Positions 8,779 through 17,346 of a DNA stretch of 64,000 nt are shown piece after piece. The translations under genes and the position numbers were made by a program. A model generated the notes under the pieces. The model saw nothing but the letters and a program-made list of their open reading frames with translations, had not been told where the DNA came from and searched no databases. The DNA comes from Actinophytocola sp963825445. GTDB taxonomy: Bacteria; Actinomycetota; Actinomycetes; Mycobacteriales; Pseudonocardiaceae. The number at the start of each line of letters is the position of its first letter. The stretch's first letter is position 1. The stretch covers positions 22,969-86,968 of the forward strand of contig CAWGTM010000003.1 in assembly GCA_963825445.1 (NCBI GenBank). Direction: 5' to 3'.

Positions 8779-9450
8779 ATGAGCGAGGGACCTGTTGGAG
8801 CGGAAAAAGGCGCCATTGACCCGGGCGTCGTCGATCTGCTCGGAGTACTCGCGTACGGCGAGTTGTCCGCGTTCGACCGGCTGTCGGAGGACGCGCGCTC
8901 CGCGCCGACGCTGACCGGGCGCGCCGCGTTGTCGTCGATGGCGGCCGCCGAGATGGGGCACTACGGCCGCATCGAACGGTTCCTCGCGGGGCACGGAATC
9001 GATGTACAGGACGCGATGCGGCCGTTCATCGGACACTTCGACACGTGGCACGCGTCGACCGCGCCGCGGTCGTGGCTGGAGTCGTTGGTCAAGGCGTACG
9101 TGGGCGACGGGCTGGCGGCCGACCTGTACCGCGAGATCGCCGCGTGGCTCGACGAGGAGACCAAGCAGCTGGTGACGGACGTCCTGGGTGATACGGGTCA
9201 CTCCGCGTTCGCCGAGCGCGAAGTGCTGGCCGCGATCGAGCGTGACCGCACGGTCCGTGACCGGCTCACGCTCTGGGGGCGACGGCTGCTCGGCGAGGCA
9301 CTCACCCAGGCCCAGTACGTGGTGGCCGAGCGCGACGGGCTGGCCGAGCTGATCGTGTCGGGCACGGGCGACCTCGCGGGAATCGCCGCGCTGTTCCGCC
9401 GGTTGCAGCAGGCACATGGCAAGCGGATGTCCGCGCTCGGACTCGGCTAG
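8779..9450 (+). CDS. Ferritin-like fold protein (Rv3210c-like)
   Basis: A 223-residue all-helical protein with the spacing of a ferritin-like diiron fold: LAYGELSAFDRL, then AAAEMGHYGRIERFL, later LYREIAAWLDEETKQL and FAEREVLAAIERD. The E...ExxH pattern (EMGHY) fits metal binding. Relatives are annotated tRNA-(ms2io6A)-hydroxylase-like, though the substrate in actinobacteria is unproven. A -10 box TACGCT seven bases before the ATG indicates a leaderless transcript. It is divergent from rhlE and codirectional with DUF3107, the same neighbourhood as in mycobacteria. Confidence 0.78.
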   Translation: MSEGPVGAEKGAIDPGVVDLLGVLAYGELSAFDRLSEDARSAPTLTGRAALSSMAAAEMGHYGRIERFLAGHGIDVQDAMRPFIGHFDTWHASTAPRSWLESLVKAYVGDGLAADLYREIAAWLDEETKQLVTDVLGDTGHSAFAEREVLAAIERDRTVRDRLTLWGRRLLGEALTQAQYVVAERDGLAELIVSGTGDLAGIAALFRRLQQAHGKRMSALGLG

Positions 9451-9492
9451 CCTTGGCAGGTCACATTGTGTTGCTGCGAGTCGGAGGTCAGC

Positions 9493-9717
9493 GTGGAGGT
9501 AAAGGTCGGAGTCGCGGACACCGCGCGGGAGATCGTGCTGAACAGCGCCCAGACTCCTGACGAGATCGAGTCCCTGGTGGCGGATGCGCTGAAGGACTCG
9601 ACCGGCACGCTCAGCCTGGTCGACGACAAGGGTCGTCGCTTCGTTGTGCCATCGACCCGGGTCGCGTACGTGGAGATCGGTTCGGCCGACTCCCGCAAGG
9701 TCGGTTTCGTTCACTAG
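9493..9717 (+). CDS. DUF3107 family small protein
   Basis: A 74-residue soluble protein beginning MEVKVGVADTAREIVL and ending AYVEIGSADSRKVGFVH, the signature of DUF3107 (the Rv3208A/TB9.4 family). GTG 9493 follows CGGAGG by five bases and gives the family N-terminus. Function unknown. A TAGCCT -10 box lies in the gap after the ferritin-like gene. Its last four bases overlap the convergent TetR gene. Confidence 0.85.
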   Translation: MEVKVGVADTAREIVLNSAQTPDEIESLVADALKDSTGTLSLVDDKGRRFVVPSTRVAYVEIGSADSRKVGFVH

Positions 9718-10430
9718 GCGGGTGGTTCAACTCGGCGGATGTCGTCCAGTTGGACCACCTTGTTCACCTCAAGAGGCTTGTTCGGGTCCAGGACGATGCC
9801 CTGGGCCCGGGTGAAGCCGTCGATGGCCGACCAGATGATCTGGGTCAGGTACTCGACCACCGCGTCGCGGTTCATGGTGCGCCGTTCGAGCCACCACTCA
9901 CTCACGTTCTGAACCATGCCCACGATCCCGTGCGCCCACGGTTCTGCGCCGCCCGAGTCCATGTTCAGCGAGCGCAGGTAGTCCCCGAGCAGCGCGGACA
10001 GGGCGTTCGCGATCAGCTCCTTGTCCTCGGCCACGATGTCCTGCTCGACCTGCGCCTTGGCGAACGAGCGACGGACCAGCACCCGGTACAGGTGCGGGTG
10101 GTCCTCCACGGTCGAGAAGAACGCGTCGAGGCTCTTGCGGATGCGCGGGACCGGGGCCTCTTCGTTGTTCAACGCGGGGATCAACCGGTCGAAGAGGATC
10201 TCCGTGCCGCGCTGGCCGAGGGCCACGAACAGGTCGGCCTTGTCGGCGAAGTGCCGGTACAGCACGGGTTTCGTGACGCCGGCCTCGGCCGCGATGTGAT
10301 CCATGCCGACGTCGGGGCCGTGCTCGGCGAGTGCCCGCATGGCCGCGTCGACGAACTCCGCGCGCCGCGCCGCTCGATGGGAACGCCACCGGTCGCGTCT
10401 GGCGTCGCCGGTAGTGCCGTCAGCAGACAT
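9714..10430 (-). CDS. TetR family transcriptional regulator
   Basis: A 238-residue regulator. The N-terminal HTH is MDHIAAEAGVTKPVLYRHFADKADLF (shown in part: GVTKPVLYRHF), followed by an all-helical ligand-binding domain ending RTMNRDAVVEYLTQIIW. The gene is convergent with DUF3107 and lies immediately downstream of a second TetR gene (gap 10 bases) whose HTH is similar (GVSKPVLYQHF), so the pair probably arose by duplication. The ligand and target genes are unknown. Confidence 0.85.
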   Translation of the reverse strand: MSADGTTGDARRDRWRSHRAARRAEFVDAAMRALAEHGPDVGMDHIAAEAGVTKPVLYRHFADKADLFVALGQRGTEILFDRLIPALNNEEAPVPRIRKSLDAFFSTVEDHPHLYRVLVRRSFAKAQVEQDIVAEDKELIANALSALLGDYLRSLNMDSGGAEPWAHGIVGMVQNVSEWWLERRTMNRDAVVEYLTQIIWSAIDGFTRAQGIVLDPNKPLEVNKVVQLDDIRRVEPPA

Positions 10431-10440
10431 CAGCGGAACG

Positions 10441-11091
10441 TTACTCCCCGTGAGGATGCAACGGGAACCCGCCGCCGATGCCCTTCCACGCGAGGGTGGA
10501 GATGAGGCTGACGGCCTCCTCCTTGGTCATCGTCCGGTTGTTCGCCAGCCACGATCGGGCGGCCACCTGGCTGACGCCCACCAGGCCCACGGCCAGCAGT
10601 CGCGCCGGCTCCTCCTCGAGGCCCGCGTCGGCCGCGATGGTGGCGGTGATGGCCTTGACGCAGACGTCCGTGCCCCGGTTGATGGCCGCCTGCACGGCGG
10701 GCTCGCCACGCAGGTCGGACTCGAAGACCAGCCGGTAGGCCTTGCTCTCACCGTCCACGAAGTCGAAGTACGCGCTGACCGCGTTGTGCACCCGGAGCTT
10801 GTTGTCCGTGGTGGAGTCCATGGCGCCGTTGACGCGGGTGATCAGCTCGTCGACGTGCATCTCCAGCAACGCGAGGTACAGCTCGAGCTTGCCGGGGAAG
10901 TGTTGGTAGAGGACGGGCTTGCTGACTCCGGCGCGGTCGGCGATCTCGTCCATGGCCGCGGCGTGGTAGCCGTTGGCGGCGAACACGTCCTGAGCGGCGG
11001 CGAGCAGCTGGGCGCGCCTGGCGGTGCGGGGGAGCCGCGCCGCGCGGTTGGGCCCTCCGCCCAGCGCGCCGTGCTGGATCGTTTCCGACAT
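10441..11091 (-). CDS. TetR family transcriptional regulator (Rv3208-like)
   Basis: A 216-residue TetR protein. The HTH is MDEIADRAGVSKPVLYQHF (about residues 45-63), and the effector domain ends SLISTLAWKGIGGGFPLHPHGE. ATG 11091 was chosen over longer frames because GGAGG lies five bases upstream and the protein then starts MSETIQHG, a normal distance from the HTH. Its location between the DUF3107 and alpha/beta-hydrolase/DUF3152 genes matches Rv3208. It may control its own operon with the downstream TetR gene, or the divergent hydrolase. Confidence 0.85.
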   Translation of the reverse strand: MSETIQHGALGGGPNRAARLPRTARRAQLLAAAQDVFAANGYHAAAMDEIADRAGVSKPVLYQHFPGKLELYLALLEMHVDELITRVNGAMDSTTDNKLRVHNAVSAYFDFVDGESKAYRLVFESDLRGEPAVQAAINRGTDVCVKAITATIAADAGLEEEPARLLAVGLVGVSQVAARSWLANNRTMTKEEAVSLISTLAWKGIGGGFPLHPHGE

Positions 11092-11228
11092 ACGCCCTCC
11101 AGATCCCTTCGGGCCGGGGTCACCAACCCGTGCGGGTGACAACACTACTCGTCGGTAATGGATGTTCGCGATGGTCCGGCCAGGTCTTCGCCCCGTCATG
11201 GGACGCCGATTTGATGGACACTGGACGG

Positions 11229-12221
11229 ATGAGCACGAGTTCGCCGGCCTCTCCAGAGACCCGTTCACCCGTCACCCACGTGCCGTTCTCCGACGCCGTG
11301 CTGCCGGCCGTGGACATGTCGGTACCGCCGTGGCCGGGGGCCGACCGGGAGTCCGGTGGAGTGAAGCTGCACGTGCGGGAGACCCCGGGCCCCGATGGTG
11401 TGACCGCCGTCTACGTGCACGGACTGGGCGGCTCGGCCACCAACTGGACCGATCTCGCCGCCCAGCTCAGCGGCTACGTCCCCGGCATCGCGCTCGATCT
11501 GCCGGGTTTCGGGCGCTCGGAGCCGCCGCGTGACTTCGACTACTCGATCCCCAACCACGCCGACGCGGTCGCCCGGTTCATCCGCGGCCTCGATGTGGGC
11601 CCGGTGCACCTGTTCGGCAACTCCATGGGCGGCGCCATCAGCATGTACGTGGCGGCCGACCACCCGGACCTGGTCCGCACCCTCACGCTCGTGTCGCCCG
11701 CCGTGCCCGACCTGCGGCCACGCACCTCGCGAATGTCCGACCCTCGCCTCGCGCTCGCGTTCCTGCCGCTGATCGGCGCGACGTTCCGCCGCCGGCTGGC
11801 CGCCGAGCCCATGGAGACGCGGGTCATGCGTCTGCTCAACCTGTGTTTCGCCGACTCGTCGAAGATCCCCGAGTCGCGACGCGTGGAGGCGGGCGAGGAG
11901 TTCGCCGAGCGAGCGCGGCAGGCCTGGTCGAACCCGGCGCTCGCCCGCAGCACCATCGGCCTGTTCCGGTCGTGGCTCGTGCCGCGCTCGAAGTCCATGT
12001 GGACGCTCGCCCCCCGGATCGAGGCGCCCACGCTCGTGGTCTGGGGCACGGAGGACAAGCTGGTCACCGTCCGCAAGGCACCCCGCACAGCTCAGCTGAT
12101 CCCGCGCGGACGGCTGCTCGTCCTGCCCCGCACGGGGCACGTGGCGCAGATGGAACGCCCCGCCACGGTCGCGCGGGCGGTCCTCGGCATGTGGGAGCAG
12201 GTCGAGGACGGCAGGTGGTGA
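11229..12221 (+). CDS. Alpha/beta hydrolase
   Basis: A 330-residue alpha/beta hydrolase of the epoxide-hydrolase/esterase-like type. YVHGLGGSATNW forms the oxyanion turn, LFGNSMGGAIS holds the nucleophile serine (about residue 135), VVWGTEDKLV the acid, and RTGHVAQMERP the catalytic histidine. It is divergently transcribed from the TetR gene at 10,441, which could regulate it. ATG 11229 was chosen; an in-frame ATG at 11,214 is possible. Substrate unknown. Confidence 0.83.
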   Translation: MSTSSPASPETRSPVTHVPFSDAVLPAVDMSVPPWPGADRESGGVKLHVRETPGPDGVTAVYVHGLGGSATNWTDLAAQLSGYVPGIALDLPGFGRSEPPRDFDYSIPNHADAVARFIRGLDVGPVHLFGNSMGGAISMYVAADHPDLVRTLTLVSPAVPDLRPRTSRMSDPRLALAFLPLIGATFRRRLAAEPMETRVMRLLNLCFADSSKIPESRRVEAGEEFAERARQAWSNPALARSTIGLFRSWLVPRSKSMWTLAPRIEAPTLVVWGTEDKLVTVRKAPRTAQLIPRGRLLVLPRTGHVAQMERPATVARAVLGMWEQVEDGRW

Positions 12222-12243
12222 ACGCCTGTGGCACCCTGGTCGC

Positions 12244-13242
12244 GTGACAAAGCGGGTACAGGATCGTTATCGAGCGGGTGAACGCCGCACCTCGGCGAAG
12301 CCCCTCGAGGCCTCCTGGCACCCCGCCGACGGGCAGCGAAAGAGGAGACCGAAGCGCCCGACCGGCATCCGCGGCGCGCTCGCCAGCTACGGCTGGCGGA
12401 TCTACGCCCTGCCCGTGCTGGTGGCCGTCACGGTGCTCGTGCTCATCGACACCACAGGCGATGACGGCGGCGGCGCCCAGGCCCAGCAGGGCGACGACAC
12501 CGCACAGGACGGTCAGACGTCGGAGGCGCCGCCCGACGTGTCCGAGTCGCCGGCGGTGCCACCGGACCTGAACATCCCGTCGGCCGACCTGCCGAACGGC
12601 GCCGCGTACCCGGAGCAGGGCAACGGTGAGTTCACCGTGCTGCCCGGCCGCGGTGAGCGGGTCGGCACGGGTGGCGACCTGTACACGTACACGGTCGAGG
12701 TCGAGGGCGGCATCGACCTGGCCCCCATCGGCGGGCTCGACTCGTTCACCTCCCTGGTCGATGCCACGCTGGCCGAGCCGCGCGGCTGGGCGGCCAGCGG
12801 GCAGGTGTCGGTCCAGCGGGTCGACGGCGACGAGGAGCCGGACATCCGGATGACGCTCGCCACGCCGAAGACCCTGCAGACCCCCGACTACTGCGGCCGG
12901 TCGATCCCGTACGAGTCGTCGTGCTGGCGCAACAGCGAGAAGCGCGTGATGATCAACCTGGCGCGCTGGATCCGTGGCGCGGTCGCCTACGCCGGCAACA
13001 TCGGCGACTACCGGATCTACGCCATCAACCACGAGATCGGCCACGCGTTCCGCCGCGGCCACGTCGGCTGCGCGGCCGAGGGCGAGCTGGCGCCCGTGAT
13101 GATGCAGCAGTCCTTCGGCGTCTCCAACGACTACGTGGCCCAGCTGAACGACCAGGCGGGCAACTCGGACCCGGTCGACGCGAACGGTCTCACCTGCCGG
13201 CCGAACCCCTGGCCCAACCCGCAGGCCCAACCACCGGGCTGA
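12244..13242 (+). CDS. DUF3152 membrane-anchored metzincin-like protein
   Basis: A 332-residue protein. A basic cytoplasmic N-terminus is followed by one span (IYALPVLVAVTVLVLI, about residues 52-68), a Pro/Asp-rich linker, and a DUF3152 domain. That domain carries INHEIGHAFRRGHVGC, which matches the HExGHxxxxxH zinc motif of metzincins, followed by VMMQQS as a probable Met-turn. An active protease facing the cell envelope is inferred from the motif; no substrate is known for the family. Position before moeZ matches Rv3207c. Confidence 0.83.
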   Translation: MTKRVQDRYRAGERRTSAKPLEASWHPADGQRKRRPKRPTGIRGALASYGWRIYALPVLVAVTVLVLIDTTGDDGGGAQAQQGDDTAQDGQTSEAPPDVSESPAVPPDLNIPSADLPNGAAYPEQGNGEFTVLPGRGERVGTGGDLYTYTVEVEGGIDLAPIGGLDSFTSLVDATLAEPRGWAASGQVSVQRVDGDEEPDIRMTLATPKTLQTPDYCGRSIPYESSCWRNSEKRVMINLARWIRGAVAYAGNIGDYRIYAINHEIGHAFRRGHVGCAAEGELAPVMMQQSFGVSNDYVAQLNDQAGNSDPVDANGLTCRPNPWPNPQAQPPG

Positions 13243-13337
13243 TCCCGGGATGTGGGATCCGAGGAAGACCGGGTGGGACGGATGCGTTGTCCTGAGGAGA
13301 CTGGGGATATCGCAGCAGTAAGTCGAGGAGGAAACCC

Positions 13338-14516
13338 ATGGCAGGCAGCTTGCCGCCGCTGGTGGAGCCGGCCGAGGAGCTGACAAAGGACGAGGTCGCG
13401 AGGTACAGCCGCCACCTGATCATCCCGGACGTCGGGGTCGACGGGCAGAAGCGCCTGAAGAACGCGAAGGTCCTGGTGGTCGGCGCCGGCGGGCTCGGCA
13501 GTCCGGCGCTGCTGTACCTGGCGGCCGCCGGGGTCGGCACGCTCGGCGTGGTCGACTTCGACATCGTCGACGAGTCCAACCTGCAGCGTCAGGTCATCCA
13601 CGGGGTGTCGGACGTCGGCAAGCCGAAGGCCCAGTCGGCCAAGGAATCCGTCGCGGAGATCAACCCGTTCGTCACGGTGAATCTCCACCAGGAGCAGCTG
13701 ACCAGCGACAACGCGCTGGACATCTTCCGCGACTACGACCTGATCCTCGACGGCACCGACAACTTCGCCACGCGCTACCTGGTGAACGACGCGGCCGTGT
13801 TGCTCGGCAAGCCGTACGTGTGGGGCTCGATCTTCCGGTTCGAGGGCCAGGTGAGCGTGTTCTGGGAGGACGCGCCGGGCGGCCAGGGCCTGAACTACCG
13901 CGACCTCTACCCGGAGCCGCCGCCGCCCGGCATGGTCCCGTCGTGCGCCGAGGGCGGCGTGCTGGGCGTGCTGTGCGCGTCGATCGGGTCGGTCATGGTG
14001 ACCGAGGCGATCAAGCTGCTCACGGGCATCGGCGAGCCGCTGCTCGGCCGGCTGATGGTGTACGACGCGCTGGAGATGTCGTACCGGACGGTCAAGATCC
14101 GCAAGGACCCGGAGACCAAGCCGATCGAGGGCCTCATCGACTACGAGGCGTTCTGCGGCGTGGTGTCCACCGAGGCCTCCGAGGCGGCCGCCGGGCACAC
14201 GATCACCCCGCGCGAGCTGAAGGACAAGTTCGACCGGGGCGACAACTTCGCGCTGATCGACGTCCGCGAGCCGCACGAGTACGAGATCGTCAAGATCCCG
14301 GGCGCCACGCTCATCCCGAAGGACCGGATCCTGTCGGGCGAGGCACTGGCCGAGCTGCCGCAGGACAAGCCGATCGTGTTGCACTGCAAGTCCGGCGGCC
14401 GGTCGGCCGAGGCACTCGCGGCGCTGCACAAGGCGGGTTTCGCGGACGCCGTGCACGTGGGTGGCGGCGTGCTCGGTTGGGCCAGGGACGTGGATCCCAG
14501 CCTGCCGACGTACTGA
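13338..14516 (+). CDS. moeZ: Adenylyltransferase/sulfurtransferase MoeZ
   Basis: A 392-residue two-domain enzyme that adenylates and thiocarboxylates sulfur-carrier proteins (CysO, MoaD, ThiS types) for cysteine, molybdopterin and thiamine/thioamide sulfur chemistry. The E1-like domain has GAGGLGSPAL (about residues 52-61) and DFDIVDESNLQRQVIH. The C-terminal rhodanese domain has LIDVREPHEY and the persulfide cysteine loop HCKSGGRSAEAL. GAGGAGG lies nine bases before the ATG. Length and domain order are typical of actinobacterial MoeZ. Confidence 0.94.
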   Translation: MAGSLPPLVEPAEELTKDEVARYSRHLIIPDVGVDGQKRLKNAKVLVVGAGGLGSPALLYLAAAGVGTLGVVDFDIVDESNLQRQVIHGVSDVGKPKAQSAKESVAEINPFVTVNLHQEQLTSDNALDIFRDYDLILDGTDNFATRYLVNDAAVLLGKPYVWGSIFRFEGQVSVFWEDAPGGQGLNYRDLYPEPPPPGMVPSCAEGGVLGVLCASIGSVMVTEAIKLLTGIGEPLLGRLMVYDALEMSYRTVKIRKDPETKPIEGLIDYEAFCGVVSTEASEAAAGHTITPRELKDKFDRGDNFALIDVREPHEYEIVKIPGATLIPKDRILSGEALAELPQDKPIVLHCKSGGRSAEALAALHKAGFADAVHVGGGVLGWARDVDPSLPTY

Positions 14517-14547
14517 TCCACCCGGCGGCGGGGTAGCGTGGCTTGTC

Positions 14548-15336
14548 GTGAGTCCGTCCCCGCCGCCCCAGCACGTGCGTGCCGCGTTCGGCCAGAAGGA
14601 CAGCGTGCCCGAACTGATCGGCGCGGGCCCCCGCTGGCGCTGCGGAGAGATCGCGGTTCGACCGGCCACCAATCCCGCCGAGGCGTCGTGGGTGGCACAG
14701 ACGCTGGGTGAGCTGAGCGTGCCGGACGTGCGGATCGCGCGCCCCGTCCGCTCTTCCGACGGCCGCTACGTGGTCGGCGGCTGGACGGCGTTCCGCCACC
14801 TCGAGGGCCAGCACGAGCCGCGCTACGACGACATGGTGTCCGTGTCGCTGCGCCTGCACAAGGCCACGGCCGACATGCCGCGACCGCGGTTCCTGCACAT
14901 GCGTGCCGACGTGTTCGCCATGGCCGACCGCGCGGCGGCCGGCGAGGAGGACGCGCCCCTCGACCCGGCGCTCGGCGGCCGACTGTTCGAGGTGTACGCC
15001 GGTGGGCGGTTGCCGCTGACCACGCGTCCCCAGGTGGTGCACGGCGACCTGTTCGGCAACGTGCTGTTCGCCGGTGACGCCGCGCCGGGCATCGTGGACT
15101 TCACGGCCTTCTACCGGCCACCCGAGTGGGCGGCCGCCGTGGTCGTGGTCGACGCACTGGCCTGGGGTGGCGCCGACGACGGCATCCTCAAGCGCTGGTC
15201 CCACCTGCCGGAGTGGCCCCAGGCCCTGCGCCACGCGCTGCTGTTCCGGCTGGCCGTCCACGCCCTGCATCCGCACTCGACCGACCAGTCGCTGCGCGGC
15301 CTGGAGCGGGCGGCCCTGCGGATCAGCGAGCTTTAG
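14548..15336 (+). CDS. Aminoglycoside-phosphotransferase-fold protein (TIGR02569-like)
   Basis: A 262-residue kinase-fold protein. VVHGDLFGNVLF is the catalytic loop and GIVDFTAFYRPPEW the metal-binding segment, as in APH-type kinases. It follows moeZ by 31 bases, matching Rv3205c next to moeB1. A -10 box TAGCGT lies eight bases before GTG 14548, so the mRNA is probably leaderless. The phosphate acceptor is unknown. The 3' end overlaps the convergent pirin gene by four bases. Confidence 0.75.
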   Translation: MSPSPPPQHVRAAFGQKDSVPELIGAGPRWRCGEIAVRPATNPAEASWVAQTLGELSVPDVRIARPVRSSDGRYVVGGWTAFRHLEGQHEPRYDDMVSVSLRLHKATADMPRPRFLHMRADVFAMADRAAAGEEDAPLDPALGGRLFEVYAGGRLPLTTRPQVVHGDLFGNVLFAGDAAPGIVDFTAFYRPPEWAAAVVVVDALAWGGADDGILKRWSHLPEWPQALRHALLFRLAVHALHPHSTDQSLRGLERAALRISEL

Positions 15337-16283
15337 AGGTCGCGCAGGTCTTCCGAGGACAGGTGCGCGGCGGGGATCTGGCCCAGCCGGCCGGCCTGGA
15401 AGTCCTCGTACGCCTGGATGATCTCCTCGCGCGTGTTCATGACGAACGGGCCGTAGCGCGCCACGGGCTCGTTGATCGACTTCCCGCCGAGCACGAGGAT
15501 CTCCCACGGTTCGGCCGCTTGCATGACCAGCCCGTCGCCCGGTCCGAACATCGCGAGCTGGCCCTCCCGTAGCGGCCGCTGCTCCGCGCCGACCGTGCCG
15601 CGTCCCGACAGGACGTAGACGAGCGCGTTGTAGTCGACCGGCCAGGGCGTGGCCAGCCGGGCGCCCGCGGCCACGGAGGCGTGCACGTAGGTGATCGGCG
15701 TGTGCGTGACGCCCGGACCGTCGTGGCCGGCCAGCGATCCGGCGATCAGCCGGACGAGCGCGCCGCCGTCGTCGCTCGACAGCAGTTTCGCGTCGGAGGC
15801 GGCGATGTCCTGGTAGCGCGGGGCGGTCATCTTCATGGACCTCGGCAGGTTCACCCACAGCTGCACGCCGTGGAACAGCCCGCCCTTCGCGATCATCTCC
15901 TGCGGCGGCATCTCGTTGTGGAGGATCCCGGCGCCCGCGGTCATCCACTGGGTGGAGCCGTCGGTGATCAGCCCGCCGCCACCGATGGAGTCGGTGTGCT
16001 GCATGGCGCCGTCGATCATGTAGGTCACGGTCTCGAAGCCGCGGTGCGGGTGCCAGGGCGCGCCCTTGGCCTCGCCGGGTGCGTACTCCACGGCGCCCAT
16101 GTGGTCGAGCAGCAGGAACGGGTCGGCCAGCGCCAGGTCGACGCCCGGGAACGGGCGGCGGACCTGGAAGCCCTCGCCCTCCATGAAGGTCTGGGCCGTG
16201 ACGACCTTGTAGACCCCGCGCGAGGCGCCGATGGGCGCCGGCAGGCGGGGCAGCGTGAGCGTGTCAGCGGTGACGGCGGGCAT
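15333..16283 (-). CDS. Pirin family protein
   Basis: A 316-residue bicupin. The N-terminal cupin has the iron-binding pattern HPHRGFETVTYMIDGAMQH (histidines at about 63, 65 and 107, with a later glutamate in HNEMPPQE). The C-terminal cupin is more divergent and ends with YEDFQAGRLGQIP. Pirins are Fe(II) proteins, some with quercetinase activity; the substrate here is unknown. AGGAGG lies seven bases before the ATG. The gene is divergent from the membrane protein at 16,363. Confidence 0.88.
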   Translation of the reverse strand: MPAVTADTLTLPRLPAPIGASRGVYKVVTAQTFMEGEGFQVRRPFPGVDLALADPFLLLDHMGAVEYAPGEAKGAPWHPHRGFETVTYMIDGAMQHTDSIGGGGLITDGSTQWMTAGAGILHNEMPPQEMIAKGGLFHGVQLWVNLPRSMKMTAPRYQDIAASDAKLLSSDDGGALVRLIAGSLAGHDGPGVTHTPITYVHASVAAGARLATPWPVDYNALVYVLSGRGTVGAEQRPLREGQLAMFGPGDGLVMQAAEPWEILVLGGKSINEPVARYGPFVMNTREEIIQAYEDFQAGRLGQIPAAHLSSEDLRDL

Positions 16284-16362
16284 CTCGACCTCCTGATGAG
16301 CGAATACTCCCACAACGGTAGTTGCACGCTCAATTATTCCGGCCGGGAGTAGGGTCCTCGCG

Positions 16363-16908
16363 GTGAGAGCCATCCTCGGACAGCTGGTGGGGGCCTGGGT
16401 CGCCGGCTCGGTTCTGCTCGGCACGGTCGCGCTAGTGCTCACCAACGATGTGGCGAACCTGCCCTTCAGCCCACTGGACACGCTGTCGCCCGGCGCGCTG
16501 CTGGGAGTGCTCCTGCTGGTGGCGGCGCTGTTCCTGGTGCTGTTCGTCCTGTACTGGCGCACGGCCGAGGCGTCGTGGCTGCCCGACGGCGGCCGTCCGG
16601 CCATCCTGTGGTCCGTGCTGGTGGGCGGTGGCGGTCTTATCGGTTGGGGCTTCGCGGCCGCGGTCACCTTCGGCGCGGAGTTCCCCGTCGAGGCGCAACT
16701 GGTGCTCGCCTACCTGGGCGGCGGCCTGCCGTTCGCCCTGATCGCCGGCCTGCTCCAACACCCGCCGGTGATCAACGCGACCGCCGCGGCCGTCACGATC
16801 GCAGCGCTGGGCATCGGCTACGCGCTGGCCTCCGACAACGACCTGGGCCTCACCCCGCTGCAACTCTGCACGGTCTACCTCCGCCTACTGCTCGGCCCGA
16901 CCTTCTAG
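16363..16908 (+). CDS. Five-helix membrane protein
   Basis: A 181-residue hydrophobic protein with about five transmembrane helices (VGAWVAGSVLLGTVALVL, LLGVLLLVAALFLVLFVLY, ILWSVLVGGGGLIGWGFA, LAYLGGGLPFALIAGLL, TAAAVTIAALGIGYAL). No family is recognised. TAGGGT lies seven bases before the GTG, indicating leaderless expression. The stop codon is followed within three bases by the repeat element at 16,911. Confidence 0.65.
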   Translation: MRAILGQLVGAWVAGSVLLGTVALVLTNDVANLPFSPLDTLSPGALLGVLLLVAALFLVLFVLYWRTAEASWLPDGGRPAILWSVLVGGGGLIGWGFAAAVTFGAEFPVEAQLVLAYLGGGLPFALIAGLLQHPPVINATAAAVTIAALGIGYALASDNDLGLTPLQLCTVYLRLLLGPTF

Positions 16909-16910
16909 CC

Positions 16911-16991
16911 CATGTCGCCATGTCCGGCACGCGAGTTCGCGGTTCTTGAGGGCCGAAACACTGGAACATGCGGTCGAGACATGGCGACATG
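16911..16991. repeat. Inverted 21-bp-type repeat element between convergent genes
   Basis: A perfect 14-bp inverted repeat (CATGTCGCCATGTC and its complement, 16,911-16,924 and 16,978-16,991) encloses one GCGAGTTCGCGGTTC unit of the type found in the large arrays at 39.4 and 40.9 kb. It fills the gap between two convergent stop codons (16,908 and 16,997). It could be a bidirectional terminator or mRNA 3'-end structure; there is no U-run. Confidence 0.7.
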
Positions 16992-16996
16992 CGGGC

Positions 16997-17284
16997 TTAC
17001 GGGCGCCAGCGGTACTCGCGCATGTTGATCTTCTGGCCGTCGGCCAGGACGCCCTCCGCGCGCAGCAGCTCCAGTTGCCGGTGCACGAGTGCGGGCGCGG
17101 GGGTGCCGTTCGAGCGCAGGACCCGGTACCACGGCAGGTCGTGGCCGTCCTCGCTCAGGATGCGGCCGACCAGTCGTGGGGTCGATGCCCCTGCCATGGC
17201 GGCGATGTCGCCGTAGGAGGCCACCCGGCCCGGCGGGATCGACATGATGAGTTCGCGCACCCGCTCGTGCAGCTCCTCGTTCAC
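16997..17284 (-). CDS. Alkyltransferase-like protein (ATL, MGMT fold)
   Basis: A 95-residue protein corresponding to the DNA-binding domain of O6-alkylguanine transferases. IPPGRVASYGDIAAMAG and the arginine-finger region PRLVGRIL are present. The PCHR active-site position reads PWYR, so the acceptor cysteine is replaced by tryptophan. This is the signature of ATL proteins, which recognise O6-alkylguanine and hand it to nucleotide excision repair instead of repairing it directly. It lies next to the AdnA/AdnB genes, as Rv3204 does. Confidence 0.88.
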   Translation of the reverse strand: MNEELHERVRELIMSIPPGRVASYGDIAAMAGASTPRLVGRILSEDGHDLPWYRVLRSNGTPAPALVHRQLELLRAEGVLADGQKINMREYRWRP

Positions 17285-17346
17285 GCCGCCAGTATGCCGG
17301 CGTGCCGGTGCGGGCGAGCGCCGGCCGACGTGGTTCCATCGTCATC

